Origin: Paracidovorax oryzae ATCC 19882
GTDB taxonomy: Bacteria > Pseudomonadota > Gammaproteobacteria > Burkholderiales > Burkholderiaceae_C
DNA: 64,000 bases
NCBI RefSeq assembly: GCF_000687165.1
Contig: NZ_JMKU01000007.1
Coordinates: 62,001 to 126,000 of the forward strand
Reading direction: 5' to 3'
Every line of letters begins with the position of its first letter. Positions within the stretch are counted from its first letter, which is position 1. The translations under genes were made by a program, and so were the position numbers. The notes under the pieces are model-generated. The model saw only the letters and a list, made by a program, of their open reading frames with translations. It searched no databases and was not told the DNA's origin. Shown here in pieces: positions 1 to 10,911 of the stretch.

Positions 1-1110
1 CGGCAGCGGCCGGCCATCGGCGAACAGCCCCACCAGCCCCATCGCCACGGCGCCCGTGAGCATCTGCAGCGTGCCCATCAGCGCGGAGGCCGTGCCCGCG
101 ATCGCGCCGTGCTCCTCCAGTGCCAGCACCGAGGTCGTGGGAATCACCAGCCCCATGAGTGCGCTGGCCATGAAGTACAGGCCGATCAGCACCGCGAGCC
201 GGTCACCGCCCAGCAGGTAGTAGCCCAGCATCACGGCCATCACCGCCGACGAAGCGGTGGCCGCCACCTTCACGATCGGCTCCAGCCCGAAGCGGGCGGC
301 CAGCATGCCGTTGAACTGCGCCATGGCGAAAAACGCCGCGGCATTGAACGAGAACGCCAGGCTGTACTGCGTGGGCGTGAGCCCATAGTGGTTGATGAGC
401 ACGAACGGCGAGCCCGCCAGGTACACGAAGAAGCCCGCCATCGCGCAACCGCCGATGAAGACCAGGCCCAGGTAATGCCGGTCACGCAGCAACAGGCCGT
501 AGCCCCGCAGCGCGCTGCCCGGGGTGCTGTGCGTCCGCTCCGCGGCGGGCCGGGTCTCGGAGAGGGCGAAGCGCACCAGCAGCAACCCGGCCAGCGCGGC
601 GATCGCCACCGCCCAGAACACGCCACGCCAGCCCGCGAGGGCGATCACGCCGCTGCCTGCCAGCGGCGCCAGCAGCGGCGATACGCTGAACACCAGCATC
701 AGCAGCGACATCAGCCGCGCGGCCTCATGGCCCGTGTGCAGGTCCCGCACCACGGCACGCGGCACCACCATGCCCGCGGCCGCGCCCAGCCCCTGCAGGA
801 AGCGCAGCACGATCAGGGCCTCGATGCTGGTGGCCAGCGCGCAACCGATGCTCGCCACGGTGAACAGCACCAGCCCGAAATAGAGCGGTGGCTTGCGTCC
901 CGCCATGTCCGACAGCGGACCGTACAGCAATTGCCCCACGCCGAGCGAAAGGAAGAAGGCCGTCAGGCTCCATTGCACCGCGCCCACCGGCGCGCCCAGG
1001 CCATGCCCGATCTCGGGCAGCGCGGGCAGATACATGTCGATCGCGAAAGGACCGATGGCGGAAAGCAGGCCCAGCACCAGGGCCATGCGCAGGAAAGGCG
1101 ACGAAGACAT
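1..1110 (-). CDS. Bcr/CflA-type MFS multidrug exporter, 3' end cut by window edge
   Basis: Inner-membrane proton-driven exporter of the major facilitator superfamily. The frame is open from an ATG at 1110 down to base 1, giving 370 codons without a stop, so only the last few residues lie outside. The N-terminus carries the subfamily hallmark DMYLPALPEIG after the first membrane helix, and the family motif A follows as GPLSDMAGRK. Many hydrophobic helices follow. Proteins of this family are about 400 residues and commonly confer drug or metabolite efflux; the substrate here cannot be told. It lies 87 bases downstream of the DUF1624 gene on the same strand and may be co-transcribed with it. Confidence 0.85.
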   Translation of the reverse strand, partial: MSSSPFLRMALVLGLLSAIGPFAIDMYLPALPEIGHGLGAPVGAVQWSLTAFFLSLGVGQLLYGPLSDMAGRKPPLYFGLVLFTVASIGCALATSIEALIVLRFLQGLGAAAGMVVPRAVVRDLHTGHEAARLMSLLMLVFSVSPLLAPLAGSGVIALAGWRGVFWAVAIAALAGLLLVRFALSETRPAAERTHSTPGSALRGYGLLLRDRHYLGLVFIGGCAMAGFFVYLAGSPFVLINHYGLTPTQYSLAFSFNAAAFFAMAQFNGMLAARFGLEPIVKVAATASSAVMAVMLGYYLLGGDRLAVLIGLYFMASALMGLVIPTTSVLALEEHGAIAGTASALMGTLQMLTGAVAMGLVGLFADGRPLP

Positions 1111-1197
1111 CCCGCATTGTCGCCAGGAGCAAAGGCCCGTGCAGGCCCTCGCCGAAGAGCGCGCGCGGATGCCCCTGTGCGGAAAGCGTGGCCAGCT

Positions 1198-2439
1198 CTA
1201 CAGGAACCGCAGCCAGGCCAGGTCTTTTCGCCGCGCCTTGAAGGCCCCGAACGCACGCACCGGCCCGTAGAGCAGCACGGCCAGCACGGCCGTGCAGAGC
1301 CACACCTGCCACACCGCATCGAAACCGAAATAGCGTCCCTGGTTGGCCCCCCAGATTCCCAGCGCGCCGAGGTAGAGCACCTTCAGCACGTACAGGTGCA
1401 GCACATAGAAGAACATGGGCGCGGCACCGAAAGCCAACAGCACCCGCAGCCACCCCGCCCGCGCAGGCACGCGCTCGAGGGCGGCGAGCAGTGCCAAGCC
1501 GAGCCCCAAGGTCAGCGCCACGAAGAGCAGCGAGGGCGGGTACTTCGTCACGTTCAGGAAACCCATCACGGTCTCCAGCGGCGTGGCACCCAGGGCCCAG
1601 GGCCGATCGCCATAGACATTCAGCCAGCGGAGCGCCACGAACAGCGCCAGCGCCCCCACCGACCACGCCACCAGGCGGCGCCGCCGCAGCCCCGCGTCTG
1701 CCCCGGCGGTGAACCAGGGGCCGGCGGCATACCCCAGCGCGATCACGCCGATCCAGGGCAGCAGCGGATAGGACGTACGCATCCGCAGGCCGTCGCCCAC
1801 CGCGAGCCATCCCCGGTCGTGCAGCACCGCCCACGGCACATGCAGTGCGTGCCCCGCAGGAAAGTGCACTCCGTCGAGCAGGTTGTGGCCCGCCACCAGC
1901 AGCAGCCCGACCGCCACCATCACGCCGCGGGGCAGCCATAGCAGCAGGGCCAGCGCCAGCATGCTCAGGCCGATCACCCAGATCACCTGCAGATAGACCA
2001 CCTGCGGCGGCCACTGGAAGGTCCACGCGAAATTCACCACCGTGAGTTCCAGCACCACCAGGAAGAGCCCGCGCTGCAAGAGGAACACCGCGGCGGCCCG
2101 CCGGCCGTCCGGCTGGCGGTTGCCGTATAGAAAGGCGGACAGCCCCGCGAGAAAGATGAACACCGGCGCGCACAGGTGCGCCAGGACGCGGCTGAAGAAC
2201 AGGGCCGGTGGCGTATCAGCCAACGCCATGGGGTCCGTGACCTGGTGGTGCATGAAGAACGTCTCGCGCACGTGGTCGAGCAGCATGAAGACGATCACCA
2301 GTCCGCGCAGTGCGTCGATGGACACCAGGCGGGACGTGGCGGCCCCCGCAGGCACAGCGGATGGCGCAGGGGGCAGCTGCGGAGCGGATGTGAGGAAAGA
2401 CGGCATCGGCAGAGGCACGCGGTGATGGAAGGGTCGCAT
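1198..2439 (-). CDS. DUF1624 / heparan-alpha-glucosaminide N-acetyltransferase-like membrane protein
   Basis: A 413-residue polytopic inner-membrane protein. Near residue 40 it has the family signature RLVSIDALRGL followed by a helix with the motif LLDHVRE, then about nine further hydrophobic segments. The family resembles the catalytic membrane domain of acyl-transferring HGSNAT-like proteins, but the bacterial members have no settled function. The start is uncertain: ATG at 2439 or the in-frame ATG at 2406 (MPSFL) both lack a clear Shine-Dalgarno, and the first 35 residues are Pro/Ala-rich and dispensable to the fold. It is the first gene after the tRNA array terminator, transcribed towards the exporter. 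Confidence 0.85.
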   Translation of the reverse strand: MRPFHHRVPLPMPSFLTSAPQLPPAPSAVPAGAATSRLVSIDALRGLVIVFMLLDHVRETFFMHHQVTDPMALADTPPALFFSRVLAHLCAPVFIFLAGLSAFLYGNRQPDGRRAAAVFLLQRGLFLVVLELTVVNFAWTFQWPPQVVYLQVIWVIGLSMLALALLLWLPRGVMVAVGLLLVAGHNLLDGVHFPAGHALHVPWAVLHDRGWLAVGDGLRMRTSYPLLPWIGVIALGYAAGPWFTAGADAGLRRRRLVAWSVGALALFVALRWLNVYGDRPWALGATPLETVMGFLNVTKYPPSLLFVALTLGLGLALLAALERVPARAGWLRVLLAFGAAPMFFYVLHLYVLKVLYLGALGIWGANQGRYFGFDAVWQVWLCTAVLAVLLYGPVRAFGAFKARRKDLAWLRFL

Positions 2440-2453
2440 GGGCCGGGGGCAAG

Positions 2454-2488
2454 AAAAAAAGCCGCAACGATTGCTCGCTGCGGCTTTT
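2454..2488 (-). terminator. Rho-independent terminator of the tRNA array
   Basis: Read on the minus strand, a 10-bp stem (AAAAGCCGCA with TGCGGCTTTT) encloses a 12-base loop and is followed by a run of seven Ts. It sits 38 bases after the last tRNA (tRNA-Asp), so it closes the tRNA transcript and separates it from the DUF1624 gene. Confidence 0.85.
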
Positions 2489-2525
2489 GTGCCTTCAGGT
2501 GCGGCATGGACCGGCCTGGATGAAC

Positions 2526-2602
2526 TGGCGGAGTGGACGGGACTCGAACCCGCGACCCCCGGCGTGACAGGCCGGTATTCTAACCAACTGAACTACCACT
2601 CC
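2526..2602 (-). tRNA. tRNA-Asp(GTC), copy 2
   Basis: Full cloverleaf of 77 bases including an encoded CCA. The acceptor stem GGAGTGG pairs with CCACTCC, the anticodon loop reads CTGTCAC with GTC, and the T-arm is GGTTCGAGTCC. It is identical to the copy at 2911-2987. It is the last gene of the six-tRNA minus-strand array. Confidence 0.97.
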
Positions 2603-2653
2603 TGGCAGACAGCGTTTTGCCTGCATTCTCATGCAGGCCAAGTGCCGTGAACT

Positions 2654-2729
2654 TGGCGACCCTACGGGGATTCGAACCCCGGTACTCACCGTGAAAGGGT
2701 GATGTCCTAGGCCTCTAGACGATAGGGTC
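2654..2729 (-). tRNA. tRNA-Glu(TTC), copy 2
   Basis: A 76-base cloverleaf with encoded CCA. The anticodon loop is CTTTCAC with TTC, the D-arm is TCTAGAGGCCTAGGA, and the acceptor stem is GACCCTA/TAGGGTC. It is identical to the copy at 3040-3115. It lies in the same array as, and downstream of, gltX, whose product charges it. Confidence 0.97.
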
Positions 2730-2762
2730 AAAACCTGGGAACTTCCGTTCTCAAAAATGGTT

Positions 2763-2838
<76 letters not shown>

Positions 2839-2910
2839 GAATCCTGACAAAGCCATACGGCATCGTCAAAATTTCGGCCTTTGCGCGAACCACCTGCAAA
2901 GGCATGAATC

Positions 2911-2987
2911 TGGCGGAGTGGACGGGACTCGAACCCGCGACCCCCGGCGTGACAGGCCGGTATTCTAACCAACTGAACTACCACTCC
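2911..2987 (-). tRNA. tRNA-Asp(GTC), copy 1
   Basis: Identical to the tRNA-Asp at 2526-2602, 385 bases away in the tandem duplicate. It is 77 bases long with encoded CCA and GTC anticodon. Confidence 0.97.
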
Positions 2988-3039
2988 TGGCAGGCGGCTG
3001 TTTCGCTTGCAAATCCATGCAAGCCAAGTGCCACGAACT

Positions 3040-3115
3040 TGGCGACCCTACGGGGATTCGAACCCCGGTACTCACCGTGAAAGGGTGATGTCCTAGGCCT
3101 CTAGACGATAGGGTC
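3040..3115 (-). tRNA. tRNA-Glu(TTC), copy 1
   Basis: Identical to the tRNA-Glu at 2654-2729, offset by 386 bases. It is 76 bases long with encoded CCA and TTC anticodon. Confidence 0.97.
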
Positions 3116-3147
3116 AAAACCTGGGAACTTCCGTTCTTGATTCAGTT

Positions 3148-3223
<76 letters not shown>

Positions 3224-3275
3224 ACTTCGATGCCGTCGATATTGTTATTTATCGTCGTCATCTCCTGAGCCTTGA

Positions 3276-3305
3276 ATTATAGACAGGTTTTCAGGCCGTT
3301 CGCAA
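3276..3305 (-). promoter_or_regulatory. Sigma-70 promoter of the tRNA array
   Basis: On the minus strand a perfect TATAAT (-10, 3276-3281) is preceded, after an 18-base spacer, by TTGCGA (-35, 3300-3305), which matches four of six consensus bases. The -35 lies inside the last codons of gltX. The tRNAs can therefore be transcribed strongly and separately from the synthetase gene upstream. Confidence 0.8.
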
Positions 3306-4730
3306 TCTCGCTGCAATTTTTTCGCGTCCGAGCAGTTCGAGCACCGCATCGACCGACGGCGTGTGCGCCGTGCCCACGGTGAGCACGCGCACCGGCATGG
3401 CCAGTTGCGGCATCTTGAGGCCCTGGGCCGCGAGCACTTCCTTGAAGGCGGCGGCGATGCTGGCCTTGTCCCAGGCGCACTGCGCGAGGGCGTCGGCGAG
3501 CGCGGCGATCGCGGGCTTCACCGCATCGACCACGTGCCTGGCGCGCTCTTCTTCATTGGGCGTCACGTCGCCGTAGAACACCTGCGCCCAGTCGGCCAGC
3601 GCCACCAGCGTGTCGCAGCGGTCCTTGAAGAGCGCGCAGATGCGCGGCAGGCGTCCGTCCTGCAGATCGGCCTGCGCGATGCCACGGGCCGCGAGGCGCG
3701 GCGCCACCAGTTCGGCAAGGCGCTCGTCGGGCATGGCCTTCAGGTGCTGGGCGTTCACCCAGCGCAGCTTGGCCTCGTCGAACTGCGCAGCGCTGCGGCC
3801 CAGGTGGTCCAGGTCGAACCACTCCAGGAACTGCTCGCGCGAGAAGATCTCGTCGTCGCCGTGGCTCCAGCCCAGGCGCGCCAGGTAGTTCACCATGGCT
3901 TCGGGCAGGTAGCCTTCGTCGCGGTACTGCGTGACGGGCTTGGCGCCGTTGCGCTTGCTCATCTTCTCGCCCTGCTCGTTGAGCACCGTGGGCAGGTGGG
4001 CATACACCGGCGGCTCCTTGCCGAGCGCGCGGAAGATGTTGATCTGGCGCGGCGTGTTGTTCACGTGGTCGTCGCCGCGGATCACATGGGTGATGGCCAT
4101 GTCGATGTCGTCCACCACCACGCAGAAGTTGTACGTGGGCGTGCCGTCCGGGCGCGCGATGACGAGGTCGTCCAGCTCGTCGTTCTGGATTTCGATGCGG
4201 CCCTTGACCTTGTCCTCCCACGCCACCGCACCGCCGACGGGGTTGCGGAAGCGCAGCACCGGCTGCACGCCCTCGGGCACCGGGGGCAGGGTCTTGCCTT
4301 CTTCGGGGCGCCACGTGCCGTCGTAGCGCGGCTTCTGCTTGGCCTGCATCTGGCGCTCGCGCAGCGCGTCGAGCTCCGCCACGCTCATGTAGCACGGATA
4401 GACCAGGCCCTGTGCCTGCATCTGCGCCAGCACTTCCTTGTAGCGGTCCATGCGCTGCATCTGGTAGAACGGGCCCTCGTCCGGCTCCATGCCCAGCCAC
4501 TGCATGCCTTCCAGGATGACATCCACGGCGGCCTGGCTCGAGCGCTCCACGTCGGTGTCCTCGATGCGCAGGATGAAGTCGCCGCCCGTGGCACGCGCGA
4601 AAGCCCACGGATAGAGCGCCGAGCGGATGTTGCCCAGGTGGATGAAGCCCGTGGGGGACGGCGCGAAACGGGTGCGCACGCGCTGCTGCGCGCCGCTGGA
4701 GGAGGAAGCGGGAGAAAGGCTTTGGCTCAT
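3291..4730 (-). CDS. gltX: Glutamyl-tRNA synthetase
   Basis: Cytoplasmic class I aminoacyl-tRNA synthetase that attaches glutamate to tRNA-Glu. The product is 479 residues, usual for the family. The HIGH-type signature is seen as [11 protein letters not shown] at residues 24-34 and the KMSKR loop at 256-260. A Ser-rich tail of about 16 residues precedes the conserved start of the catalytic domain. The ATG overlaps the metZ stop by four bases (ATGA), so the two are translationally coupled. Two tRNA-Glu genes lie just downstream on the same strand, an arrangement that puts enzyme and substrate tRNA side by side. Confidence 0.97.
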   Translation of the reverse strand: MSQSLSPASSSSGAQQRVRTRFAPSPTGFIHLGNIRSALYPWAFARATGGDFILRIEDTDVERSSQAAVDVILEGMQWLGMEPDEGPFYQMQRMDRYKEVLAQMQAQGLVYPCYMSVAELDALRERQMQAKQKPRYDGTWRPEEGKTLPPVPEGVQPVLRFRNPVGGAVAWEDKVKGRIEIQNDELDDLVIARPDGTPTYNFCVVVDDIDMAITHVIRGDDHVNNTPRQINIFRALGKEPPVYAHLPTVLNEQGEKMSKRNGAKPVTQYRDEGYLPEAMVNYLARLGWSHGDDEIFSREQFLEWFDLDHLGRSAAQFDEAKLRWVNAQHLKAMPDERLAELVAPRLAARGIAQADLQDGRLPRICALFKDRCDTLVALADWAQVFYGDVTPNEEERARHVVDAVKPAIAALADALAQCAWDKASIAAAFKEVLAAQGLKMPQLAMPVRVLTVGTAHTPSVDAVLELLGREKIAARLRTA

Positions 4731-5962
4731 TGCAGGGTATCCAGGCCGCGCGCGAGGTCGGCCTTCAGGTCTTCGATGTGTTCCAGGCCCACGGCCACGC
4801 GGATCAGCCCCTGGCCGATGCCGGCGGCCTGGCGCTGCGCCTCGGTCAGGCGCCCGTGCGAGGTGCTCGCGGGATGGGTGACGGTGGTCTTCACGTCACC
4901 CAGGTTGGCGGTGATGCTGCACACGCGGGTGCTGTCGATCACGTGGAAGGCGCTGCGGCGCGCGGCCTCGGCCCCCTCCTTCGACTTCACGTCGAAGGAA
5001 AGCACCGCGCCGCCCAGGCCGGATTGCTGGCGCATCGCCAGCGCATGCTGCGGATGCGAGGCGAGGCCCGGGTAATAGACGCGCGCCACGCCGGAGTGCG
5101 ACTCCAGCCATGTAGCGAGGCGCAGGGCATTGTCGGCCTGGGCACGGACGCGGATGGACAGGGTCTCCAGCCCCTTGAGGACCACCCAGGCATTGAAGGG
5201 CGAGAGGTTCATGCCCGCGCTGCGGATCATGGGGCCGAGCTTGTCGTCGATGAGCGAGCGCGGGCCGCACACGGCACCTGCCATGACACGGCCCTGGCCA
5301 TCGAGGAACTTGGTGCCGGAATGGATGACGAGGTCCGCGCCCCACTTCGCGGGCTGCTGCAGCGCGGGCGACGCGAAGCAGTTGTCCACGGCCAGCAGCA
5401 CGCCTGCCTCGCGCGCGATCGCCGACAGCGCGGCGATGTCGCACAGGTCGGTGAGCGGGTTGGTGGGCGTTTCGGCGAACATCAGGCGCGTTGCAGGGCG
5501 CAGGGCCGCCTTCCAGGCAGCGGCATCCGTCTGCGGCACGAAGGTGGTCTCGACGCCGAAGCGCGAGAGTTCGCCGCCGATCAGCTTGATGGTGGAGCCG
5601 AACATCGACTGCGAGCACACCACGTGGTCGCCCGCCTTCAGCAGTGCGAGGCACATCAGCAGGATCGCGGACATGCCGGTCGCCGTGCCGATCGCCGTCT
5701 CGGTGCCTTCCATGGCGGCCAGCCGCCGTTCGAAGGCCGTCACCGTGGGGTTGCCAGTGCGGGTGTAGGTGTAGCCGTCCTCTTCGCCAGCGAAGCGCCG
5801 CGCGGCGGTCTGCGCGTCGGGCTGCACGAAGCTGCTGCTCAGGTAGAGCGCTTCGGAATGCTCGCCGTACTGGCTGCGGGGGATGGATTCCCGCACGGCG
5901 AGCGTGTCGGGATGCAGGCCTTCGGGGAGCCCCCCGGCGCCGTTCGTTCTGTCGTGGGCCAT
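4727..5962 (-). CDS. metZ: O-succinylhomoserine sulfhydrylase
   Basis: PLP-dependent cytoplasmic enzyme of the Cys/Met metabolism family. It makes homocysteine from O-succinylhomoserine and sulfide in methionine synthesis. It has 411 residues. The family motifs include [11 protein letters not shown] near residue 65, the FAETPTNP segment that leads to the PLP-binding aspartate, and the PLP lysine in [11 protein letters not shown]. The last motif and the lack of a cystathionine-specific context favour MetZ over MetB or MetC. It lies 10 bases after purF and overlaps gltX by four, matching the purF-metZ order known in beta- and gammaproteobacteria. Confidence 0.93.
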   Translation of the reverse strand: MAHDRTNGAGGLPEGLHPDTLAVRESIPRSQYGEHSEALYLSSSFVQPDAQTAARRFAGEEDGYTYTRTGNPTVTAFERRLAAMEGTETAIGTATGMSAILLMCLALLKAGDHVVCSQSMFGSTIKLIGGELSRFGVETTFVPQTDAAAWKAALRPATRLMFAETPTNPLTDLCDIAALSAIAREAGVLLAVDNCFASPALQQPAKWGADLVIHSGTKFLDGQGRVMAGAVCGPRSLIDDKLGPMIRSAGMNLSPFNAWVVLKGLETLSIRVRAQADNALRLATWLESHSGVARVYYPGLASHPQHALAMRQQSGLGGAVLSFDVKSKEGAEAARRSAFHVIDSTRVCSITANLGDVKTTVTHPASTSHGRLTEAQRQAAGIGQGLIRVAVGLEHIEDLKADLARGLDTLQ

Positions 5963-5972
5963 GGCGTCTCCC

Positions 5973-7478
<1,506 letters not shown>

Positions 7479-7578
7479 AGTTAGCGTTCCATCCAGATGC
7501 GGGCCGTGCCCGCGATATCCTAAAAACCCGCCGCGGCGTCCTTTGCAGGGATGGCCGCCGCGCACGAAACAAACACCC

Positions 7579-8067
7579 TCATCCGGGCAGGTGCCGCCCG
7601 AGCGAATCCGGCAGCGCCGGCTTCAGCACCGACAGCATCTCGGTCCATATGGGGACCGTAGCGGACTCTTTCCACCACACGGCCTCGTGGATCGGCGTCC
7701 ACAGCGCCACGAGCGTGGCGGCCAGCAGCAGCACCAGGCCGCGCAGCAGGCCGAACGCCGCGCCGAGCGTCCGGTCCGCCGGCCGCAGGCCCACTGCCTC
7801 GATCAGTTTCTTGGCCAGCCAGGCGACGAATCCGCAAGCGAACACCGTGCCCACGAAAACCAGCAGGAAACCCGCCGCATGGCGGATGGAGCCGGCCGAC
7901 TCGGCGATCGGCAGCAGCGCCGCCGCATCGGCCGCCCACCACTGCGCCACGAAAAAAGCGACCACCCAGCCGGCCAGCGAAAGCACCTCGTACACCAGCC
8001 CGCGCCAGGCCCCCAGGAGCAGGGAAGCCAGCAGCGCCGCCACGAAGATCCAGTCCAGCGCCGCCAT
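7579..8067 (-). CDS. cvpA: CvpA family membrane protein
   Basis: A 162-residue inner-membrane protein with four predicted helices and a hydrophilic C-terminus. It belongs to the CvpA family, named for colicin V production and found next to purF in many proteobacteria; its biochemical role is unsettled. I chose ATG 8067 (MAALDW), which has GGAG about ten bases upstream, over an in-frame GTG at 8082 that would put the ribosome site inside the gene. The MAALDWIF opening is typical. It lies between the SPOR gene and purF in the folC-dedD-cvpA-purF order. Confidence 0.93.
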   Translation of the reverse strand: MAALDWIFVAALLASLLLGAWRGLVYEVLSLAGWVVAFFVAQWWAADAAALLPIAESAGSIRHAAGFLLVFVGTVFACGFVAWLAKKLIEAVGLRPADRTLGAAFGLLRGLVLLLAATLVALWTPIHEAVWWKESATVPIWTEMLSVLKPALPDSLGRHLPG

Positions 8068-8087
8068 GCCGCCCCGCTCCACGCGGG

Positions 8088-8987
8088 CTACAGCGCAAGC
8101 ACCGAGGCCGACAGGCCCAGGCCCTTGATGCGCGCCGCGGCCTTGTCCGCCTCCGCCTTGCTGGCGAAAGGCCCGACCCGCACCCGGGTGCGCTTGCCGT
8201 CCTTGGTATCCACCACCTGGGTATAGGTCTTGAGCCCCGCACGCTCGAGCGACTGGCGCACTTCGCGGGCCTTGTCGCCGTCTGCGAAAGCACCGACCTG
8301 CACGATCAGGCGCGCACCGTCATCACCCTTGGGCGCGGCCGCAGCCCCCTCGCGTCCTTCGAGGAGCGCACGGGCGCGCGCCGCGTCGTCGCGGGATACG
8401 GCGGCAGGGGCCGGCGCGGCCGGGCGCGCCTCGGCCACTGCAGGTTTGGTCTCGGGCTTGGTCTCGTGGGCGGGCTTCGCCGGCCTGGTTTCGGGCTTCG
8501 AGGCCGCGGCACGGCTGTCGGCATGGTGGGTTTCCTGCCGCGGTGCCGCAGCAGGAGCCGGAGCGGGTGCCTGGGGCGCCTGCGCAGCGGCGCTGCGCGA
8601 CGGCTGGATCACCTCCTCGCCATCGGACAGGCCCGCCGTGGCCGGAGGGGCCGCCGGGGGCTTCGCGGCCGTGCCAGCGGCGGCCGGGGACGATGCGGCC
8701 TGGGCCGCCTCGGGCACGACCAGGGGCGCCACCTTGTTGCGGTCGGGAATGTCGATCGGGATGTCCACGGGAATGGGCCGCGGCTGGGTATCGAACAGCA
8801 TCGGGAAGCCCACGATACCGGCCAGCACGAGGACGGCCGCGCCGATCAGGCGATGGCGGGCGCGCCGCCGCATCGCCTCGATGCTTTCCGCGGCCTGGGC
8901 GGCGCCTCCGCGTGACCGCTTGGCGGGCTTTGCGGGCTGCTCGGGCTGCTCCTTGCGGCCGGGCCAACGAAACTTGAAAAATGCCAT
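8088..8987 (-). CDS. SPOR-domain cell-division protein (DedD-like)
   Basis: A bitopic inner-membrane protein of 299 residues. A short cytoplasmic N-terminus (MAFFKFRWPG) leads to one transmembrane helix around residues 48-65. Then comes a long low-complexity Ala/Pro/Lys periplasmic linker, and a SPOR domain of about 75 residues at the C-terminus (LIVQVGAFAD ... RVRVGPFASK). SPOR domains bind denuded septal peptidoglycan, so a role in division is likely. The position between folC and cvpA matches dedD of E. coli. A TTG at 9023, overlapping the folC stop, is a possible longer start; ATG 8987 fits the family better. Confidence 0.88.
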   Translation of the reverse strand: MAFFKFRWPGRKEQPEQPAKPAKRSRGGAAQAAESIEAMRRRARHRLIGAAVLVLAGIVGFPMLFDTQPRPIPVDIPIDIPDRNKVAPLVVPEAAQAASSPAAAGTAAKPPAAPPATAGLSDGEEVIQPSRSAAAQAPQAPAPAPAAAPRQETHHADSRAAASKPETRPAKPAHETKPETKPAVAEARPAAPAPAAVSRDDAARARALLEGREGAAAAPKGDDGARLIVQVGAFADGDKAREVRQSLERAGLKTYTQVVDTKDGKRTRVRVGPFASKAEADKAAARIKGLGLSASVLAL

Positions 8988-9019
8988 GGATGCAGTGCGG
9001 GGAGTGCGCTGTCGGATGC

Positions 9020-10345
9020 TCAAGTGCCCAGGTGCTTGGCCTGCAGGCGGGGCGTTCCGTGGTGCAGCACACCGCCGACCGTATAGAAGGAGCCAAAGAC
9101 CACGATTCTATCAGTCGGCTCCGCGGCGGCCACGGCCGCCTGCAGTGCCTGCCAGGGGTCCGGGTGCAGGCTGGTGCGCACTTCGCGGCGCCCGCCCGCG
9201 ACGATCTGCAGGGCATTCCACTTCTGCTGCAGGGCGGCAGCGGTTTCGGCGCGCGGCGTCGGCAGGTCGGTGAAGTACCAGCGGTCCACCAGCGGGCCGA
9301 TGCGGGCCAGCATGGGAGCGAGGTCCTTGTCGGCCATGGCACCGAACACCGCGTGCGTGGTCGGGAAAAAACCCATGGCGTCGAGGTTGGCGGTGAGCGC
9401 CGCCACCGAATGCGGGTTGTGGGCCACGTCCAGTACCAGCGTCGGCTGGCCCGGGACGATCTGGAAGCGTCCCGGCAGCTCCACCATGGCCAGGCCGGTG
9501 CGCACGGCCTGGGCCGTGATCGGCAGCCGGTCGCGCAGCGCCTCCAGGGCGGCCAGCACGCCGGAGGCGTTGACCAGCTGGTTCGCCCCCCGCAGCGCCG
9601 GGTAGGCCAGCCCGGCATAGCGGCGGCCCCGCCCGGCCCAGGCCCACTGCTGCTTGTCGCCGGAAAAATTGAAGTCCTGGCCGAACTGCCACAGGTCGGC
9701 CCCGAGGGCGCGCGCGTGGTCCAGCACGCTCTGCGGAGCCATGGGGTCGCTGACGATGGCGGGACGGCCCGGCCGCATGATGCCGGCCTTCTCCCGGCCG
9801 ATGGATTCGCGGTCCGGTCCCAGGAACTCCGTGTGGTCGATGTCGATGCTGGTGATGACCGCGCAATCGGTATCCACGACGTTGGTGGCATCGAGCCGGC
9901 CGCCCAGTCCCACCTCCAGGATGGCGACGTCCAGGCCCGCCTGGCTCATGAGGCGCAGGATGGCGAGCGTGGTGAATTCGAAGTAGGACAGCGACACCTC
10001 CGCGCTGTCCTGCGTCCTGGCCGCCTCCACGGCCGCGAAGTGCGCCACCAGGTCGTCCGCCCCGACGCTCTCGCCGCGGATGCGGCAGCGCTCCTCGAAC
10101 TTCACGAGGTGCGGGGAGGTATAGACACCGGTGCGGTAGCCCGACTGCAGCGCCACCGCCTCCAGCATGGCGCAGGTGGAGCCCTTTCCGTTCGTGCCGG
10201 CCACCGTGATGACAGGGCAGGCAAAGTGCAGCCCGAGCCGGCGCGCCACCTCGTCCACCCGCTCCAGGCCCATGTCGATGGTTTTCGGGTGGATGCGTTC
10301 GCAATGGGCCAGCCAGCCGTCCAGGGTGTCGAAAGTGGTGTGCAT
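9020..10345 (-). CDS. folC: Dihydrofolate synthase / folylpolyglutamate synthase
   Basis: Cytoplasmic ATP-dependent ligase of the Mur ligase superfamily. It adds glutamate to dihydropteroate and extends folate polyglutamates. It has 441 residues with the P-loop VAGTNGKGST near residue 49, the downstream TSPHL motif and the DVAHNPHS motif near the C-terminal domain. It is the first gene of the minus-strand folC-dedD-cvpA-purF-metZ-gltX run. Its start is only 47 bases from the divergent ArsC-like gene, so the promoters of the two must be back to back in that gap. Confidence 0.95.
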   Translation of the reverse strand: MHTTFDTLDGWLAHCERIHPKTIDMGLERVDEVARRLGLHFACPVITVAGTNGKGSTCAMLEAVALQSGYRTGVYTSPHLVKFEERCRIRGESVGADDLVAHFAAVEAARTQDSAEVSLSYFEFTTLAILRLMSQAGLDVAILEVGLGGRLDATNVVDTDCAVITSIDIDHTEFLGPDRESIGREKAGIMRPGRPAIVSDPMAPQSVLDHARALGADLWQFGQDFNFSGDKQQWAWAGRGRRYAGLAYPALRGANQLVNASGVLAALEALRDRLPITAQAVRTGLAMVELPGRFQIVPGQPTLVLDVAHNPHSVAALTANLDAMGFFPTTHAVFGAMADKDLAPMLARIGPLVDRWYFTDLPTPRAETAAALQQKWNALQIVAGGRREVRTSLHPDPWQALQAAVAAAEPTDRIVVFGSFYTVGGVLHHGTPRLQAKHLGT

Positions 10346-10392
10346 AGAGCCCGCGATTGTCGCCGAGGCGGCGTTGCAGGATGATCGGGCGC

Positions 10393-10779
10393 ATGAGTAC
10401 CCCCACCCCCATCGTCTACGGCATTCCCAACTGCGACACGGTCAAGAAGGCCCGCGCATGGCTCACGGAGCACGGCATCGAGTACCGGTTCCACGACTTC
10501 AAGAAACAGGGCGTTCCGGCGGAGCGCCTCTTCGCCTGGATGGCGTCGCTGGGCTGGGAGCCCCTGGTGAACCGCCAGGGCACCACCTGGCGCAAGCTGG
10601 ATCCGCAGGCCCAGGCCGCGGTGAGCGACCCGGCCAGCGCCGCCGCGCTGCTGCAGGCACAGCCCAGCGCCATCAAGCGGCCGGTGGTGGAATGGACGGG
10701 CGATGCCGGCGGCGAGGTGACGGTGGGCTTCCATCACGCCCGATGGAACGAACGGCTCACGGCCGCCTCCAAGCGGTGA
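10393..10779 (+). CDS. ArsC/Spx-family protein (YffB-like)
   Basis: A small thioredoxin-fold protein of 128 residues. Near the N-terminus it has the sequence YGIPNCDTVKKAR, so a single cysteine replaces the CX2C of thioredoxins, as in the ArsC/Spx/YffB family. The conserved lysine/arginine features follow, including FHDFKKQG and the later IKRPV segment around residue 95 that forms the family active site. These proteins are usually annotated as arsenate reductase-like, but there are no arsenic genes nearby and YffB-type glutathione-dependent thiol reductase activity is as likely. ATG 10393 was preferred over 10357 and 10381 because the family begins just there. Confidence 0.88.
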   Translation: MSTPTPIVYGIPNCDTVKKARAWLTEHGIEYRFHDFKKQGVPAERLFAWMASLGWEPLVNRQGTTWRKLDPQAQAAVSDPASAAALLQAQPSAIKRPVVEWTGDAGGEVTVGFHHARWNERLTAASKR

Positions 10780-10911
10780 CACGGCCACCGCTCCGCCTGA
10801 AAGACACCGAACTTTACGGAGTTTTACGTCCCCCCTCCGGCGGCTTCACGGCCGGCGCCTAAACTTTTCTGCAGGCCGGAGCGTTGTATGCCGACCGAAA
10901 GGAGCATCTCC

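Noticed and set aside
109-1941. A 610-codon plus-strand open frame
   Set aside because: It is antisense to the exporter and DUF1624 genes, consists of Gln/His/Arg-rich low-complexity sequence and has no ribosome site.
7499-7513. A GCGGGC/GCCCGC hairpin in the cvpA-purF gap as a riboswitch or terminator
   Set aside because: The stem is only six pairs, with a three-base loop, no U-run and no recognisable aptamer core; guanine or adenine riboswitch motifs are not present.
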